Made by a program: the position numbers and the translations under genes. Below, piece by piece: positions 1 through 6,177 of a stretch of DNA of 6,340 nucleotides. Location: NCBI GenBank assembly GCA_016934135.1, contig JAFGTK010000153.1, forward strand, positions 1 to 6,340, written 5' to 3'. Under the pieces are notes generated by a model. It did no database searches. It saw only the letters and a list, made by a program, of their open reading frames with translations, and had not been told where the DNA came from. The stretch comes from Deltaproteobacteria bacterium (lineage in GTDB: Bacteria > Desulfobacterota > Desulfomonilia > UBA1062). Every line of letters starts with the position of its first letter. Positions within the stretch are counted from its first letter, which is position 1.

Positions 1-13
1 CCGTATCTTTCCT

Positions 14-41
14 AACGCCTGGCGCCCAGAGCCCAGCGCCT
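14..41. repeat. Four degenerate tandem 7-nt units (consensus RRCGCCY)
   Basis: On the plus strand the sequence reads as four consecutive heptamers: AACGCCT, GGCGCCC, AGAGCCC and AGCGCCT. The array is much more GC-rich than its surroundings and lies 4 nt beyond the icmF stop codon. Positions 21-25 and 36-40 can also pair as a 5-bp GC stem, but no U-tract follows on either strand, so it is not a convincing terminator. It may continue past the left edge of the window. Similar GC-rich heptamer arrays are something I associate with intergenic DNA of some Deltaproteobacteria, from memory only. Confidence 0.6.
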
Positions 42-45
42 TCCC

Positions 46-3000
46 TCACATATTCCTTCTATATTTTCCGCCGACCTCATACAGGGCCTCGGTGATCTGC
101 CCCAGGCTTGCTACACGCACAGTATTCATTAGTTCTTCAAAGATGTTTCCACCCTCGAGCGCTACCTCTTTTAGCCTCTCGATAGCCTGGGGAGCCTTGT
201 CCTGGTTTCTCTTTTTGAATCTGCCCAGGTTTTCCAGCTGGGAATACTTTTCATCATACTCAGCCCTGGTAAGTGGGATACACCCTCCAGAGCCGGCATC
301 AGCACCTTCAGGGTTTTCAAAGGTATTGACCCCGATGATCGGCAGATTGCCGGAGTGTTTGAGATGTTCGTAATATAATGATTCTTCCTGAATCTTTGAG
401 CGCTGATACTGCATCTCCATGGCGCCGAGCACACCCCTGCGGTCGCTTATGCGCTCGAATTCCTTGAGTACCGCCTCTTCCACCGCATCGGTTAGCCATT
501 CCATGAAGAATGATCCCTGTGTACTGTTTTCATTCTTCGACGGCCCGAACTCGTGGTTTATTATAAGCTGGATGGCCATGGCCCTTCTTACAGACTCTTC
601 GGTAGGGGTGGTGATCGCCTCATCATAGGAATTGGTATGCAGGGAATTGCAGTTGTCTTCCAGGGCAGTCAGTGCCTGAAGCGTTGTCCTGATATCATTG
701 AATTGGATCTCCATGCTGTGCAGCGATCTTCCTGATGTCTGGATGTGGTATTTGAGTCTCTGTGATGTCTCGTCGGCTTTATATATATCCCGCATGGCAA
801 CAGCCCAGATTCTGCGCGCCACCCTGCCTATGACACTGTATTCCGGATCCATGCCGCTGCTGAAGAAAAACGAAAAATTCTTGGCAAAGTCATTCACATT
901 CATGCCCCGGGAGAGATAATACTCTACATAGGTGAATCCGTTGGCAAGGGTAAATGCGAGCTGACTGATGGGGTTGGCGCCTGCCTCTGCAATGTGATAG
1001 CCGCTGATACTTACGGAATAGAAATTCTGGATGTCGTTTGCAATGAAGAACTCCTGAATATCGCCCATCATCCGCAGCGCAAACTCGGTGGAGAAGATGC
1101 AGGTATTCTGGCCCTGATCCTCCTTTAAGATATCGGCCTGAACAGTTCCCCTCACATTCTTCAGCACCCAGGTGCGTATATCGCTGCACTCCTGCTGCGT
1201 GGGAGGTCTTCCATTCTTTTTCTTAAACATTTCGACCTGCTGATCCATGGCTGTATTGAAGAACATTGCAGTCATAATGGGTGCAGGACCATTGATCGTC
1301 ATGGAAACACTGGTATTTTCAGAACACAGGTCGAATCCTGCATAGAGCTTTTTCATATCGTCAAGCGTGCATATGCTCACCCCGCTCTCACCGATCTTTC
1401 CGAAAACATCAGGTTCTTCTGCCGGATCTTCACCGTAGAGGGTTACACTGTCAAACGCAGTGCTCAGCCTTTTCGCATCATCATTCCTGCTGAGGAAATG
1501 AAAGCGCCTGTTCGTACGCTCAGGTCCGCCTTCGCCGGCAAACTGCCTTTTAGGATCTTCCCAGCCCCTTTTGAATGGAAATACCCCTGCTGTGTAGGGG
1601 AATGCGCCCGGCACATTCTCCTTCCTGAGCCAGGTATATACATCGCCCTTGCCCGTGAATGCAGGAAGTGCAATTTTAGGAATGGCTAGACCCGAAAGAG
1701 ACTCGATGCTCAACGGAACATTGATCTTCTTGCCTCTGACCATATAGGTGAATGTCTTGCCCTGATATCGTTTCTGATCCTTATCCCAGTTATCCACCAG
1801 CGAAAGATCTTCCTTTGACAGGCTGCTCTTCAGTTCTGAAAGCTTGGCCCTGAAAACGGCCGCCGTACTTTCATCGCTGATTTCACTGACAATCTCTTTA
1901 AGTGTATAGATCTTGTCTATACGCCTGCATGCCTCATTCGTATGATCATGATACGCTTTCAGGGCAGATGCGATGTCCCGGAGATAGTACTCCCTTTCCG
2001 CAGGAATGATCCCATGATAGGGTTTATGGTCTTCTTCTCTCTCAAGATCCGGCATCTTCCAATCCGCCAGACCTTTGCTTACAAGCTGTTCCATAAGATG
2101 AAGAAATGCCCTGTTGGTGCCCGGATCATTGAAGTGATTTGCAACGGTTCCAAAAACAGGTATCTGTTCAGGGTCTGCATCGAATAGCCCATGGTTGCGC
2201 ATGTACTGCTTTCTTACCTGTTTGAGGGCATCGAGCGCCTTCTCATTCTCGAACTTGTTTATAACCACCATATCGGCGAAATCGAGCATATCGATCTTTT
2301 CCAGCTGAGAGGGTGCACCGTAATCGGATGTCATGACATAAATAGAAAAATCACTGATGTGCGATACCGCTGCATCGCCCTGACCTATCCCGCTCGTTTC
2401 GATGACAATGAGGTCAAAACCGGCAGCCTTCATGACATCGATGGCATCATGGATTGCCTCTGAGAGTTCATCTCGGGAACGCCTGGTGGCCATGGACCTC
2501 ATGTATACCCGCTCATTGCTGATATGATTCATCCTGATACGGTCTCCGAGCAGGGCCCCTCCGCTCTTGGTACGGGAAGGGTCTACCGAAATGACGGCAA
2601 CGCTTTTGTCATGGTAGTGATTCACAAACCGCCCTATGAATTCATCGACAAGAGAACTTTTGCCTGCACCGCCTGTGCCTGTAATGCCCACAACAGGAAC
2701 CGGGGAGGAAATCTTGCGCAGATCGGACCGGATCTTCTCGAAATCCTGATCAATACCTGCCATGGTTTTTTCAGCAAAATTGATCAGATGCCCAAGGATC
2801 ACCGGGTCTTTCTGCCTGATCCTGGAATAATCGTGATCTATCGCGGGAAACTGGACCTCACTGGCAACGGTCATCATATAGTCTATCATGCCCTTGAGCC
2901 CCATTTGTTTTCCATCCTCCGGAGAGAATATCTTTGCCACACCGTATTCTTCCAGTTCCCTGATCTCTTCGGGCACGATTACGCCGCCGCCTCCGCCAAA

Positions 3001-3285
3001 GACCTTGACATATCCGCATCCTTTCTTATTCAGAAGATCTATCAGGTATTTGAAGAATTCCATGTGACCGCCCTGATATGAACTCAGGGCAACGCCGTGT
3101 GCACCTTCCTGCACGGCAGCACTGACTATCTCATTCACGCTCCTGTTGTGCCCCAGGTGTATAACCTCTGCTCCAGCGTCCTGAAGAATCCTCCTCATGA
3201 TATTTATCGAGGCATCATGTCCATCGAAAAGCGACGTTGCAGTAACAAACCTGATGGTCTCTCTTGTCTTGTGCTTTTTAGTCAT
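46..3285 (-). CDS. icmF: Fused isobutyryl-CoA mutase (B12 domain - G-protein chaperone - mutase)
   Basis: This adenosylcobalamin-dependent cytoplasmic enzyme interconverts isobutyryl-CoA and n-butyryl-CoA by carbon-skeleton rearrangement, and its built-in GTPase guards cofactor loading. The 1079 residues match the usual IcmF length and domain order. Residues about 8-140 are the B12-binding domain, with DGHD at 21-24 (His23 is the expected cobalt ligand), SSYQGGH at 68-74 and a Gly run at 97-101. Residues about 160-415 are a MeaB-like G domain: P-loop GTGGAGKS at 203-210, VDPSR at 234-238, ETSGIGQ at 296-302, and NKFE at 343-346 where NKxD is typical. A linker precedes the mutase barrel (about 540-1079), which has SISGYH ending at the active-site His764. 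Phe582 and Gln726 align with the Icm substrate-selectivity pair, against Tyr and Arg in methylmalonyl-CoA mutase. The ATG is preceded by AGAAAGG with a 9-nt spacer and by a promoter. Neither a frameshift nor a truncation is visible. The family call is very secure; the exact physiological substrate is inferred. Confidence 0.96.
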   Translation of the reverse strand: MTKKHKTRETIRFVTATSLFDGHDASINIMRRILQDAGAEVIHLGHNRSVNEIVSAAVQEGAHGVALSSYQGGHMEFFKYLIDLLNKKGCGYVKVFGGGGGVIVPEEIRELEEYGVAKIFSPEDGKQMGLKGMIDYMMTVASEVQFPAIDHDYSRIRQKDPVILGHLINFAEKTMAGIDQDFEKIRSDLRKISSPVPVVGITGTGGAGKSSLVDEFIGRFVNHYHDKSVAVISVDPSRTKSGGALLGDRIRMNHISNERVYMRSMATRRSRDELSEAIHDAIDVMKAAGFDLIVIETSGIGQGDAAVSHISDFSIYVMTSDYGAPSQLEKIDMLDFADMVVINKFENEKALDALKQVRKQYMRNHGLFDADPEQIPVFGTVANHFNDPGTNRAFLHLMEQLVSKGLADWKMPDLEREEDHKPYHGIIPAEREYYLRDIASALKAYHDHTNEACRRIDKIYTLKEIVSEISDESTAAVFRAKLSELKSSLSKEDLSLVDNWDKDQKRYQGKTFTYMVRGKKINVPLSIESLSGLAIPKIALPAFTGKGDVYTWLRKENVPGAFPYTAGVFPFKRGWEDPKRQFAGEGGPERTNRRFHFLSRNDDAKRLSTAFDSVTLYGEDPAEEPDVFGKIGESGVSICTLDDMKKLYAGFDLCSENTSVSMTINGPAPIMTAMFFNTAMDQQVEMFKKKNGRPPTQQECSDIRTWVLKNVRGTVQADILKEDQGQNTCIFSTEFALRMMGDIQEFFIANDIQNFYSVSISGYHIAEAGANPISQLAFTLANGFTYVEYYLSRGMNVNDFAKNFSFFFSSGMDPEYSVIGRVARRIWAVAMRDIYKADETSQRLKYHIQTSGRSLHSMEIQFNDIRTTLQALTALEDNCNSLHTNSYDEAITTPTEESVRRAMAIQLIINHEFGPSKNENSTQGSFFMEWLTDAVEEAVLKEFERISDRRGVLGAMEMQYQRSKIQEESLYYEHLKHSGNLPIIGVNTFENPEGADAGSGGCIPLTRAEYDEKYSQLENLGRFKKRNQDKAPQAIERLKEVALEGGNIFEELMNTVRVASLGQITEALYEVGGKYRRNM

Positions 3286-3314
3286 GAATCAAAACCTTTC
3301 TTCTTTTTCAATAT

Positions 3315-3342
3315 ATTATAAATGTAAGATAATGCCTTACAA
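3315..3342 (-). promoter_or_regulatory. Predicted sigma70-type promoter of icmF
   Basis: On the minus strand a -35 box TTGTAA (3337-3342, 4 of 6 to consensus) is followed by a 16-nt spacer and a perfect -10 box TATAAT (3315-3320). Transcription would start near 3308. That leaves a short leader of about 20 nt carrying the AGAAAGG ribosome site in front of the ATG at 3285. The spacing and the AT-rich context support it, and it would let icmF be expressed separately from the upstream module. Confidence 0.6.
3323..3341. promoter_or_regulatory. Candidate operator, 19-bp inverted repeat inside the icmF promoter
   Basis: TGTAAG (3323-3328) and CTTACA (3336-3341) form a perfect 6-bp inverted repeat around a 7-nt centre. 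It covers most of the -35 box and fills the spacer up to 2 nt from the -10 box, so a bound dimeric repressor would block RNA polymerase. The size suits a TetR- or GntR-type dimer. No regulator gene is present in the window, so the protein is unknown. Confidence 0.4.
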
Positions 3343-3410
3343 AATTAATAGAGAAAATTCAAATAAATTCAGAATCCATGCATGCATCTGTTCATTATCA
3401 TTGCAGCATT

Positions 3411-3451
3411 GGCATAAACAGGGAAATAAAGCAATTATGCCCATATTTCCC
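3411..3451. repeat. Two interleaved inverted repeats (mutually exclusive hairpins)
   Basis: GGCATAA (3411-3417) pairs with TTATGCC (3435-3441), and GGGAAATA (3421-3428) pairs with TATTTCCC (3444-3451). The arms interleave, so in RNA only one simple hairpin could form at a time. The element starts 37 nt after the stop of the upstream ATPase gene. It could be a 3'-end stabiliser, a weak terminator or a protein site, but no U-tract follows the stems on the minus strand. Confidence 0.35.
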
Positions 3452-3487
3452 AGCTTTCTTTCGGTTATTAACTTTCATGCGGGGCAA

Positions 3488-4030
3488 TCACGAATTGATC
3501 TCGTCAATACCCTCTATGATATTTTCTTTTATGACATGCAGTACTTCCATATGATTCAGCGGAATATCTCCAAGAGCAGACCGGATCTCCTTTGTATCCA
3601 GTATGTATTCTCTGCTGTTTTTCTTGTGCCTGTAGAGTATATCTATATCCGGATTACCTATGATCAGGGCGGTCAAGGTTCCCGGGATATCGCCGATAGG
3701 CTGCCTGTCAATATGAGAATGCTGAAAACTGGCATAAATCCTCGTTCCTGTACCCACTTCCGATTCAATGCAAAAGTCTCCGCCGGCGCTCAATGCCGCC
3801 TGTTTAAACATGGGAAGCCCCAGACCTACCCGGCGCACCTTTTTGGTGGTATAGAAAGGATCCATGGCCCTTTCTATAGTCTCTTCGTCCATGCCGCTGC
3901 CGTTGTCCTTTATCTCAAGGGACAGCCTATCCTTTTCAATATCCTCTATCAGGGTGATCTCAATAAGAGAGGCGTTTGCACGCGATGAGTTCTCTGCAAT
4001 ATCAAGAATATGCAATGCCAGTTCAATCAT
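3488..4030 (-). CDS. GHKL-fold ATP-binding protein (histidine-kinase-like ATPase), last gene of the module
   Basis: This 180-residue soluble protein has a histidine-kinase-type ATPase domain over about residues 1-105. It lacks a dimerisation or phospho-acceptor domain and a sensor. Visible motifs are the N box ILDIAENSSRA (Asn14), the G1 box KDNGSGM (41-47), the TTKK lid segment (61-64), the G2 box GLGLP (69-73) and GTGT (93-96). Residues about 108-180 form an extra C-terminal part of unknown role that I regard as normal for this subfamily. The ATG lies 3 nt after the PHP gene's stop and uses GGAG inside that gene's end as ribosome site, which indicates translational coupling. In other anaerobes homologues sit between a PHP gene and a NuoE-like gene of [FeFe]-hydrogenase clusters; here no such gene follows. 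A protein-kinase or ATP-switch role is inferred, and the target is unknown. Confidence 0.88.
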   Translation of the reverse strand: MIELALHILDIAENSSRANASLIEITLIEDIEKDRLSLEIKDNGSGMDEETIERAMDPFYTTKKVRRVGLGLPMFKQAALSAGGDFCIESEVGTGTRIYASFQHSHIDRQPIGDIPGTLTALIIGNPDIDILYRHKKNSREYILDTKEIRSALGDIPLNHMEVLHVIKENIIEGIDEINS

Positions 4031-4033
4031 GAT

Positions 4034-4771
4034 TCACTCCAATACATATCTTCCATCCTTGTTTTGAAGAGCCAGCCTTATCTCGGAGAAGCTCGGCTCC
4101 TTCAGGTTCATCCTGATGCATGTCTTTCCAAGGTCTTCGATGAAATGAGCGTCTGATGAGGTAATGAATGTATACTTTTCGAGTTCCGGGAACTTGTGGC
4201 GCGCTTCTGCAAGAGAAAGCCTTGCAGATATCTCCAGGGCGTCAAAAGGCACATGTGCAGGGACAAACCCAAGCTGTGAAAGCACACTGAAACTCGGCCT
4301 GTCAATATGGGCGGCCACTGCAAGACCTCCATACTCATGTACCCGTTCCACCAGATCCTCAAGGGAGATCTCTGTAGCACCGATAAGAAGGCGTTCATTG
4401 AATCCCTCAACCTCACCGATCTCGTTGACAATCACCTGCATTCCGAATGCCTTCTCGTTGTTGAGGCCGTTCAAGTGTTCGTATACATATGCCTGGAGTG
4501 TATCAAGTTGTTCGACACGTTCAAAAAACGCAAGAACATGCACTTCCTCTCTTGTGGTTACTTCCATACCCGGTATCACGCTTAGAGATGTATTCTCGGC
4601 CGCCCTGGCAACGTAGCGAACATTCTCGGCTGTATTATGGTCACACACAGCAATTATATCCATGTTCTGCAAGGTGGCTTCTTCAACAATGGCGCTTGGA
4701 TGCATATCCAAATCACCACAGGGGGAAAGACAGGTGTGTACATGAAGATTACACGTATATAATCTGGTCAT
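4034..4771 (-). CDS. PHP-domain metal-dependent phosphoesterase
   Basis: This 245-residue protein belongs to the polymerase and histidinol phosphatase (PHP) superfamily, which uses a two- or three-metal centre to hydrolyse phosphoesters. The metal-ligand set looks complete: HVH at 10-12, CDHN at 43-46 (Asp44, His45), Glu70 in PGMEVT, His78 in EVHVLAF, His155 in AAHIDRP, and SSDAH at 205-209 (Asp207, His209). The arrangement resembles TrpH/YciV-like RNase/phosphatase proteins, but the operon context points to a dedicated subfamily found with DRTGG and ATPase genes. The ATG is chosen because the HVHT motif lies at the usual distance from the start. A GAGG ribosome-like site sits unusually close to it (about 2 nt). 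The gene lies 36 nt after the second DRTGG gene and 3 nt before the second ATPase gene. A phosphatase role opposite the neighbouring ATPases is plausible inference; the substrate is unknown. Confidence 0.9.
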   Translation of the reverse strand: MTRLYTCNLHVHTCLSPCGDLDMHPSAIVEEATLQNMDIIAVCDHNTAENVRYVARAAENTSLSVIPGMEVTTREEVHVLAFFERVEQLDTLQAYVYEHLNGLNNEKAFGMQVIVNEIGEVEGFNERLLIGATEISLEDLVERVHEYGGLAVAAHIDRPSFSVLSQLGFVPAHVPFDALEISARLSLAEARHKFPELEKYTFITSSDAHFIEDLGKTCIRMNLKEPSFSEIRLALQNKDGRYVLE

Positions 4772-4807
4772 TACCTCGTTTCTTACAAATACATTGCCCA
4801 GAGATAA

Positions 4808-5149
4808 TTATTGGGCATGATGCATCAGGTGATAGATCTTCCCAACCAGTTCGAACTCGGGAAGATCGCTGACAATAATGGGTATGCCTTCTTTCTGTGC
4901 CTTTTCAAGGGTATCCTTGTCAGGGCTGGCACCCTGTACAATAATGATGCCGGCATGCTCTTTTAACGAGGCCACAGCGACAATATTGAGGTGAACCTGT
5001 CTTGTTACCCAGACATCACCCTTTTTGCTGTTTCCCATGACATCGCTTAACAGGTCTCCTGCATAGCCTCCGTTAATCTCGTTACCGAGTTTCTCCCAGC
5101 AGCATTTACATTTCAAACCCAGTTCTTTGATAATTGCATCCAGTGTCAT
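4808..5149 (-). CDS. DRTGG domain protein (second copy)
   Basis: This small cytoplasmic protein of 113 residues consists of a single DRTGG domain, the module also seen in phosphotransacetylases and next to CBS domains, and related to the N-terminal part of HPr kinases. The catalytic kinase domain with its P-loop is absent, so a sensing or scaffold role is more likely than catalysis. Typical features are the MTLDAIIKEL start, GGYAGDLLSDV (27-37), the GDVWVT strand and VHLNIVAVASL segment (44-62), and the GIPIIV strand (88-93). A cysteine cluster CKCC (14-17) in the N-terminal part stands out and has no counterpart in the first copy. The ATG is 22 nt after the RsbT-like gene stop, with a weak GTGAGAG site. 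A short inverted repeat (TGCCCA/TGGGCA, 4795-4817) lies just past the stop. The biochemical role is unknown. Confidence 0.85.
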   Translation of the reverse strand: MTLDAIIKELGLKCKCCWEKLGNEINGGYAGDLLSDVMGNSKKGDVWVTRQVHLNIVAVASLKEHAGIIIVQGASPDKDTLEKAQKEGIPIIVSDLPEFELVGKIYHLMHHAQ

Positions 5150-5171
5150 CTCTCACATCATCCTTGTACGA

Positions 5172-5609
5172 TTATTTTCCATTCAGGTAGATAGTGCTTC
5201 TCAGATACGTCCCCTCATGGGGCACTGAAGATATCTCGAATTCATCGGAATGATTTTTGATATTTGCCAGCCCCATACCGGCTCCGAAACCCATTTCACG
5301 GATGGAATCGTCAGCAGTGGAATAGCCTTCCTGCTGTGCAAGCTCGAGATCTTCTATGCCCGCGCCGATATCGTTTGCTTCAATCGTAACAGAGTTCGGC
5401 TCCACATAGTATCTGATCGTGCCCTGTTCCGCATAGGAGATGATATTGACTTCTGCTTCAAATGTGACAACAGCAACTTTTCTTATGATACTCTCAGGGA
5501 TACCCTTTTCCTTCAGCTTTTTCTTCATCTCTGAAGATACTATCCCCGCATCGACAAAATCTCTTCCCTGAATCTGGTATATCCCTTCGAGATACTCCTC
5601 ACTGGGCAC
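5172..5609 (-). CDS. RsbT-like ATP-binding protein (anti-sigma-factor-type serine kinase fold)
   Basis: This 145-residue single-domain GHKL ATPase resembles RsbT/RsbW anti-sigma regulatory kinases. The motifs are complete: the N box E51-A-E-V-N55, the G1 box ANDIGAGI (78-85, with Asp80, Gly82, Gly84), and the glycine-rich G2 loop GFGAGMGL (107-114). The C-terminal HEGTYLRSTIYL strand is also typical. The reading frame stays open to a GTG at 5636, but I prefer the GTG at 5609: TGAGGA lies 8 nt upstream, and this start gives a domain-sized N-terminus with only an 11-nt overlap with the preceding gene. Such overlap suggests translational coupling. RsbT-like proteins phosphorylate a serine on STAS-domain partners; no STAS gene is visible, so the substrate may be a neighbouring protein or lie elsewhere. 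Family assignment is firm, the start less so. Confidence 0.87.
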   Translation of the reverse strand: MPSEEYLEGIYQIQGRDFVDAGIVSSEMKKKLKEKGIPESIIRKVAVVTFEAEVNIISYAEQGTIRYYVEPNSVTIEANDIGAGIEDLELAQQEGYSTADDSIREMGFGAGMGLANIKNHSDEFEISSVPHEGTYLRSTIYLNGK

Positions 5610-5979
5610 GTTGCTTGTCCTCAACAAAGACCTCACGGATACAACCCGTCAGACCCTCCCGATACAACCTCCCGCACGCCTCGAACATGATAAACTGTGT
5701 CCATAGTATGGGTATGCCGAGTTCTTTTGCTATTTCTATGAATTTATCAGTAAGAGCCTTGCCGCGGCAGACAATAATAGCTGCGATATCAAGGGCATAT
5801 GCAGTTCTTACTGCTTGAGGATTTGACAGGCCGGTAATCAGCAGGCAGCCGGAACGGGCAAATGCAAGGACATCACTCATAAGATCCGCGCCGAAAGCAG
5901 TGGTGATCTCCAGATCCAGTTTATTATCGCCCACAACAACCTTTGCATCCAGGAGATCCTTAATCTGTTCAAGGGTCAC
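5599..5979 (-). CDS. DRTGG domain protein (first copy, first gene of the module)
   Basis: This 126-residue protein is a stand-alone DRTGG domain like the second copy 450 bp downstream; both carry a DL(M/L)SDV motif at residues 32-37 and the same order of strands. Other landmarks are LLITGL (46-51), AAIIVCRGK (66-74), GIPILWT (88-94) and a polar tail that extends past the domain. The GTG at 5979 is taken as start because GGAG sits 8 nt upstream and because the product then begins MTLEQIKDLL, closely matching the MTLDAIIKEL start of the paralogue. The frame stays open to a TTG at 6036, but that stretch has no ribosome site and is unlike the family. No kinase P-loop is present, so the protein is probably a ligand-sensing or docking partner for the ATPases. 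Its 3' end overlaps the next gene by 11 nt. Confidence 0.83.
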   Translation of the reverse strand: MTLEQIKDLLDAKVVVGDNKLDLEITTAFGADLMSDVLAFARSGCLLITGLSNPQAVRTAYALDIAAIIVCRGKALTDKFIEIAKELGIPILWTQFIMFEACGRLYREGLTGCIREVFVEDKQRAQ

Positions 5980-6007
5980 TATTTCCACTCCACTAGAAGA
6001 TAGGCAG

Positions 6008-6036
6008 TGGTTAGCACACGCCATGATATGTGTCAA
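6008..6036 (-). promoter_or_regulatory. Tentative promoter of the five-gene module
   Basis: On the minus strand a perfect -35 box TTGACA (6031-6036) is followed after 17 nt by TAACCA (6008-6013), a poor -10 box but preceded by TG at the extended -10 position. A transcript starting near 6001 would have a leader of about 20 nt before the preferred GTG start at 5979, with the GGAG site in it. The weak -10 keeps confidence low. Confidence 0.3.
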
Positions 6037-6177
6037 TAACTTACGCGGAACATTACTAATAACAAATTCAGAGCATGCCTTATATTATGTCCTCTTATCA
6101 AAGTGGTATTCGGCACGATATCAGTGAATATATAATGGGTTAACCTGTGTCCCGGATTAACTCGGCATTGATATACG

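Larger units (their letters stand above)
3286..3487. other. AT-rich intergenic region between the ATPase gene and icmF
   Basis: These 202 bp separate the last gene of the five-gene module from icmF. The icmF-proximal third carries the promoter and candidate operator. The middle holds an ATGCATGCAT palindrome (3378-3387). The part near the ATPase stop holds two interleaved inverted repeats (3411-3451). I see no protein-coding gene here and no classical terminator with a U-run. Confidence 0.7.

Noticed and set aside
2524..3081. Plus-strand open frame of 185 codons
   Set aside because: It is fully antisense to the B12 and G domains of icmF, and its sequence shows no family features or ribosome site.
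46..3285. Separate methylmalonyl-CoA mutase subunits plus MeaB
   Set aside because: All three domains are in one uninterrupted frame in the IcmF order, and the selectivity residues are Phe and Gln rather than Tyr and Arg.
3378..3387. ATGCATGCAT palindrome as a regulator site
   Set aside because: A simple alternating 10-mer lying 36 nt or more upstream of the -35 box, with no second copy; chance is a sufficient explanation.
3197..3988. Plus-strand open frame of 263 codons
   Set aside because: It lies antisense to the start of icmF, the intergenic region and most of a well-supported ATPase gene. Its translation has no recognisable domain and follows the complementary codon bias.
4795..4817. 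Inverted repeat TGCCCA/TGGGCA between the second DRTGG gene and the PHP gene as a terminator
   Set aside because: The stem is only 6 bp with an 11-nt loop, there is no U-tract, and it lies inside a compact operon; at most a minor mRNA-processing element.
5980..6036. TTG-initiated extension of the first DRTGG protein
   Set aside because: No ribosome site precedes the TTG, the extra 19 residues do not resemble the family, and the TTG is part of the TTGACA -35 box. The GTG at 5979 has a well-placed GGAG.
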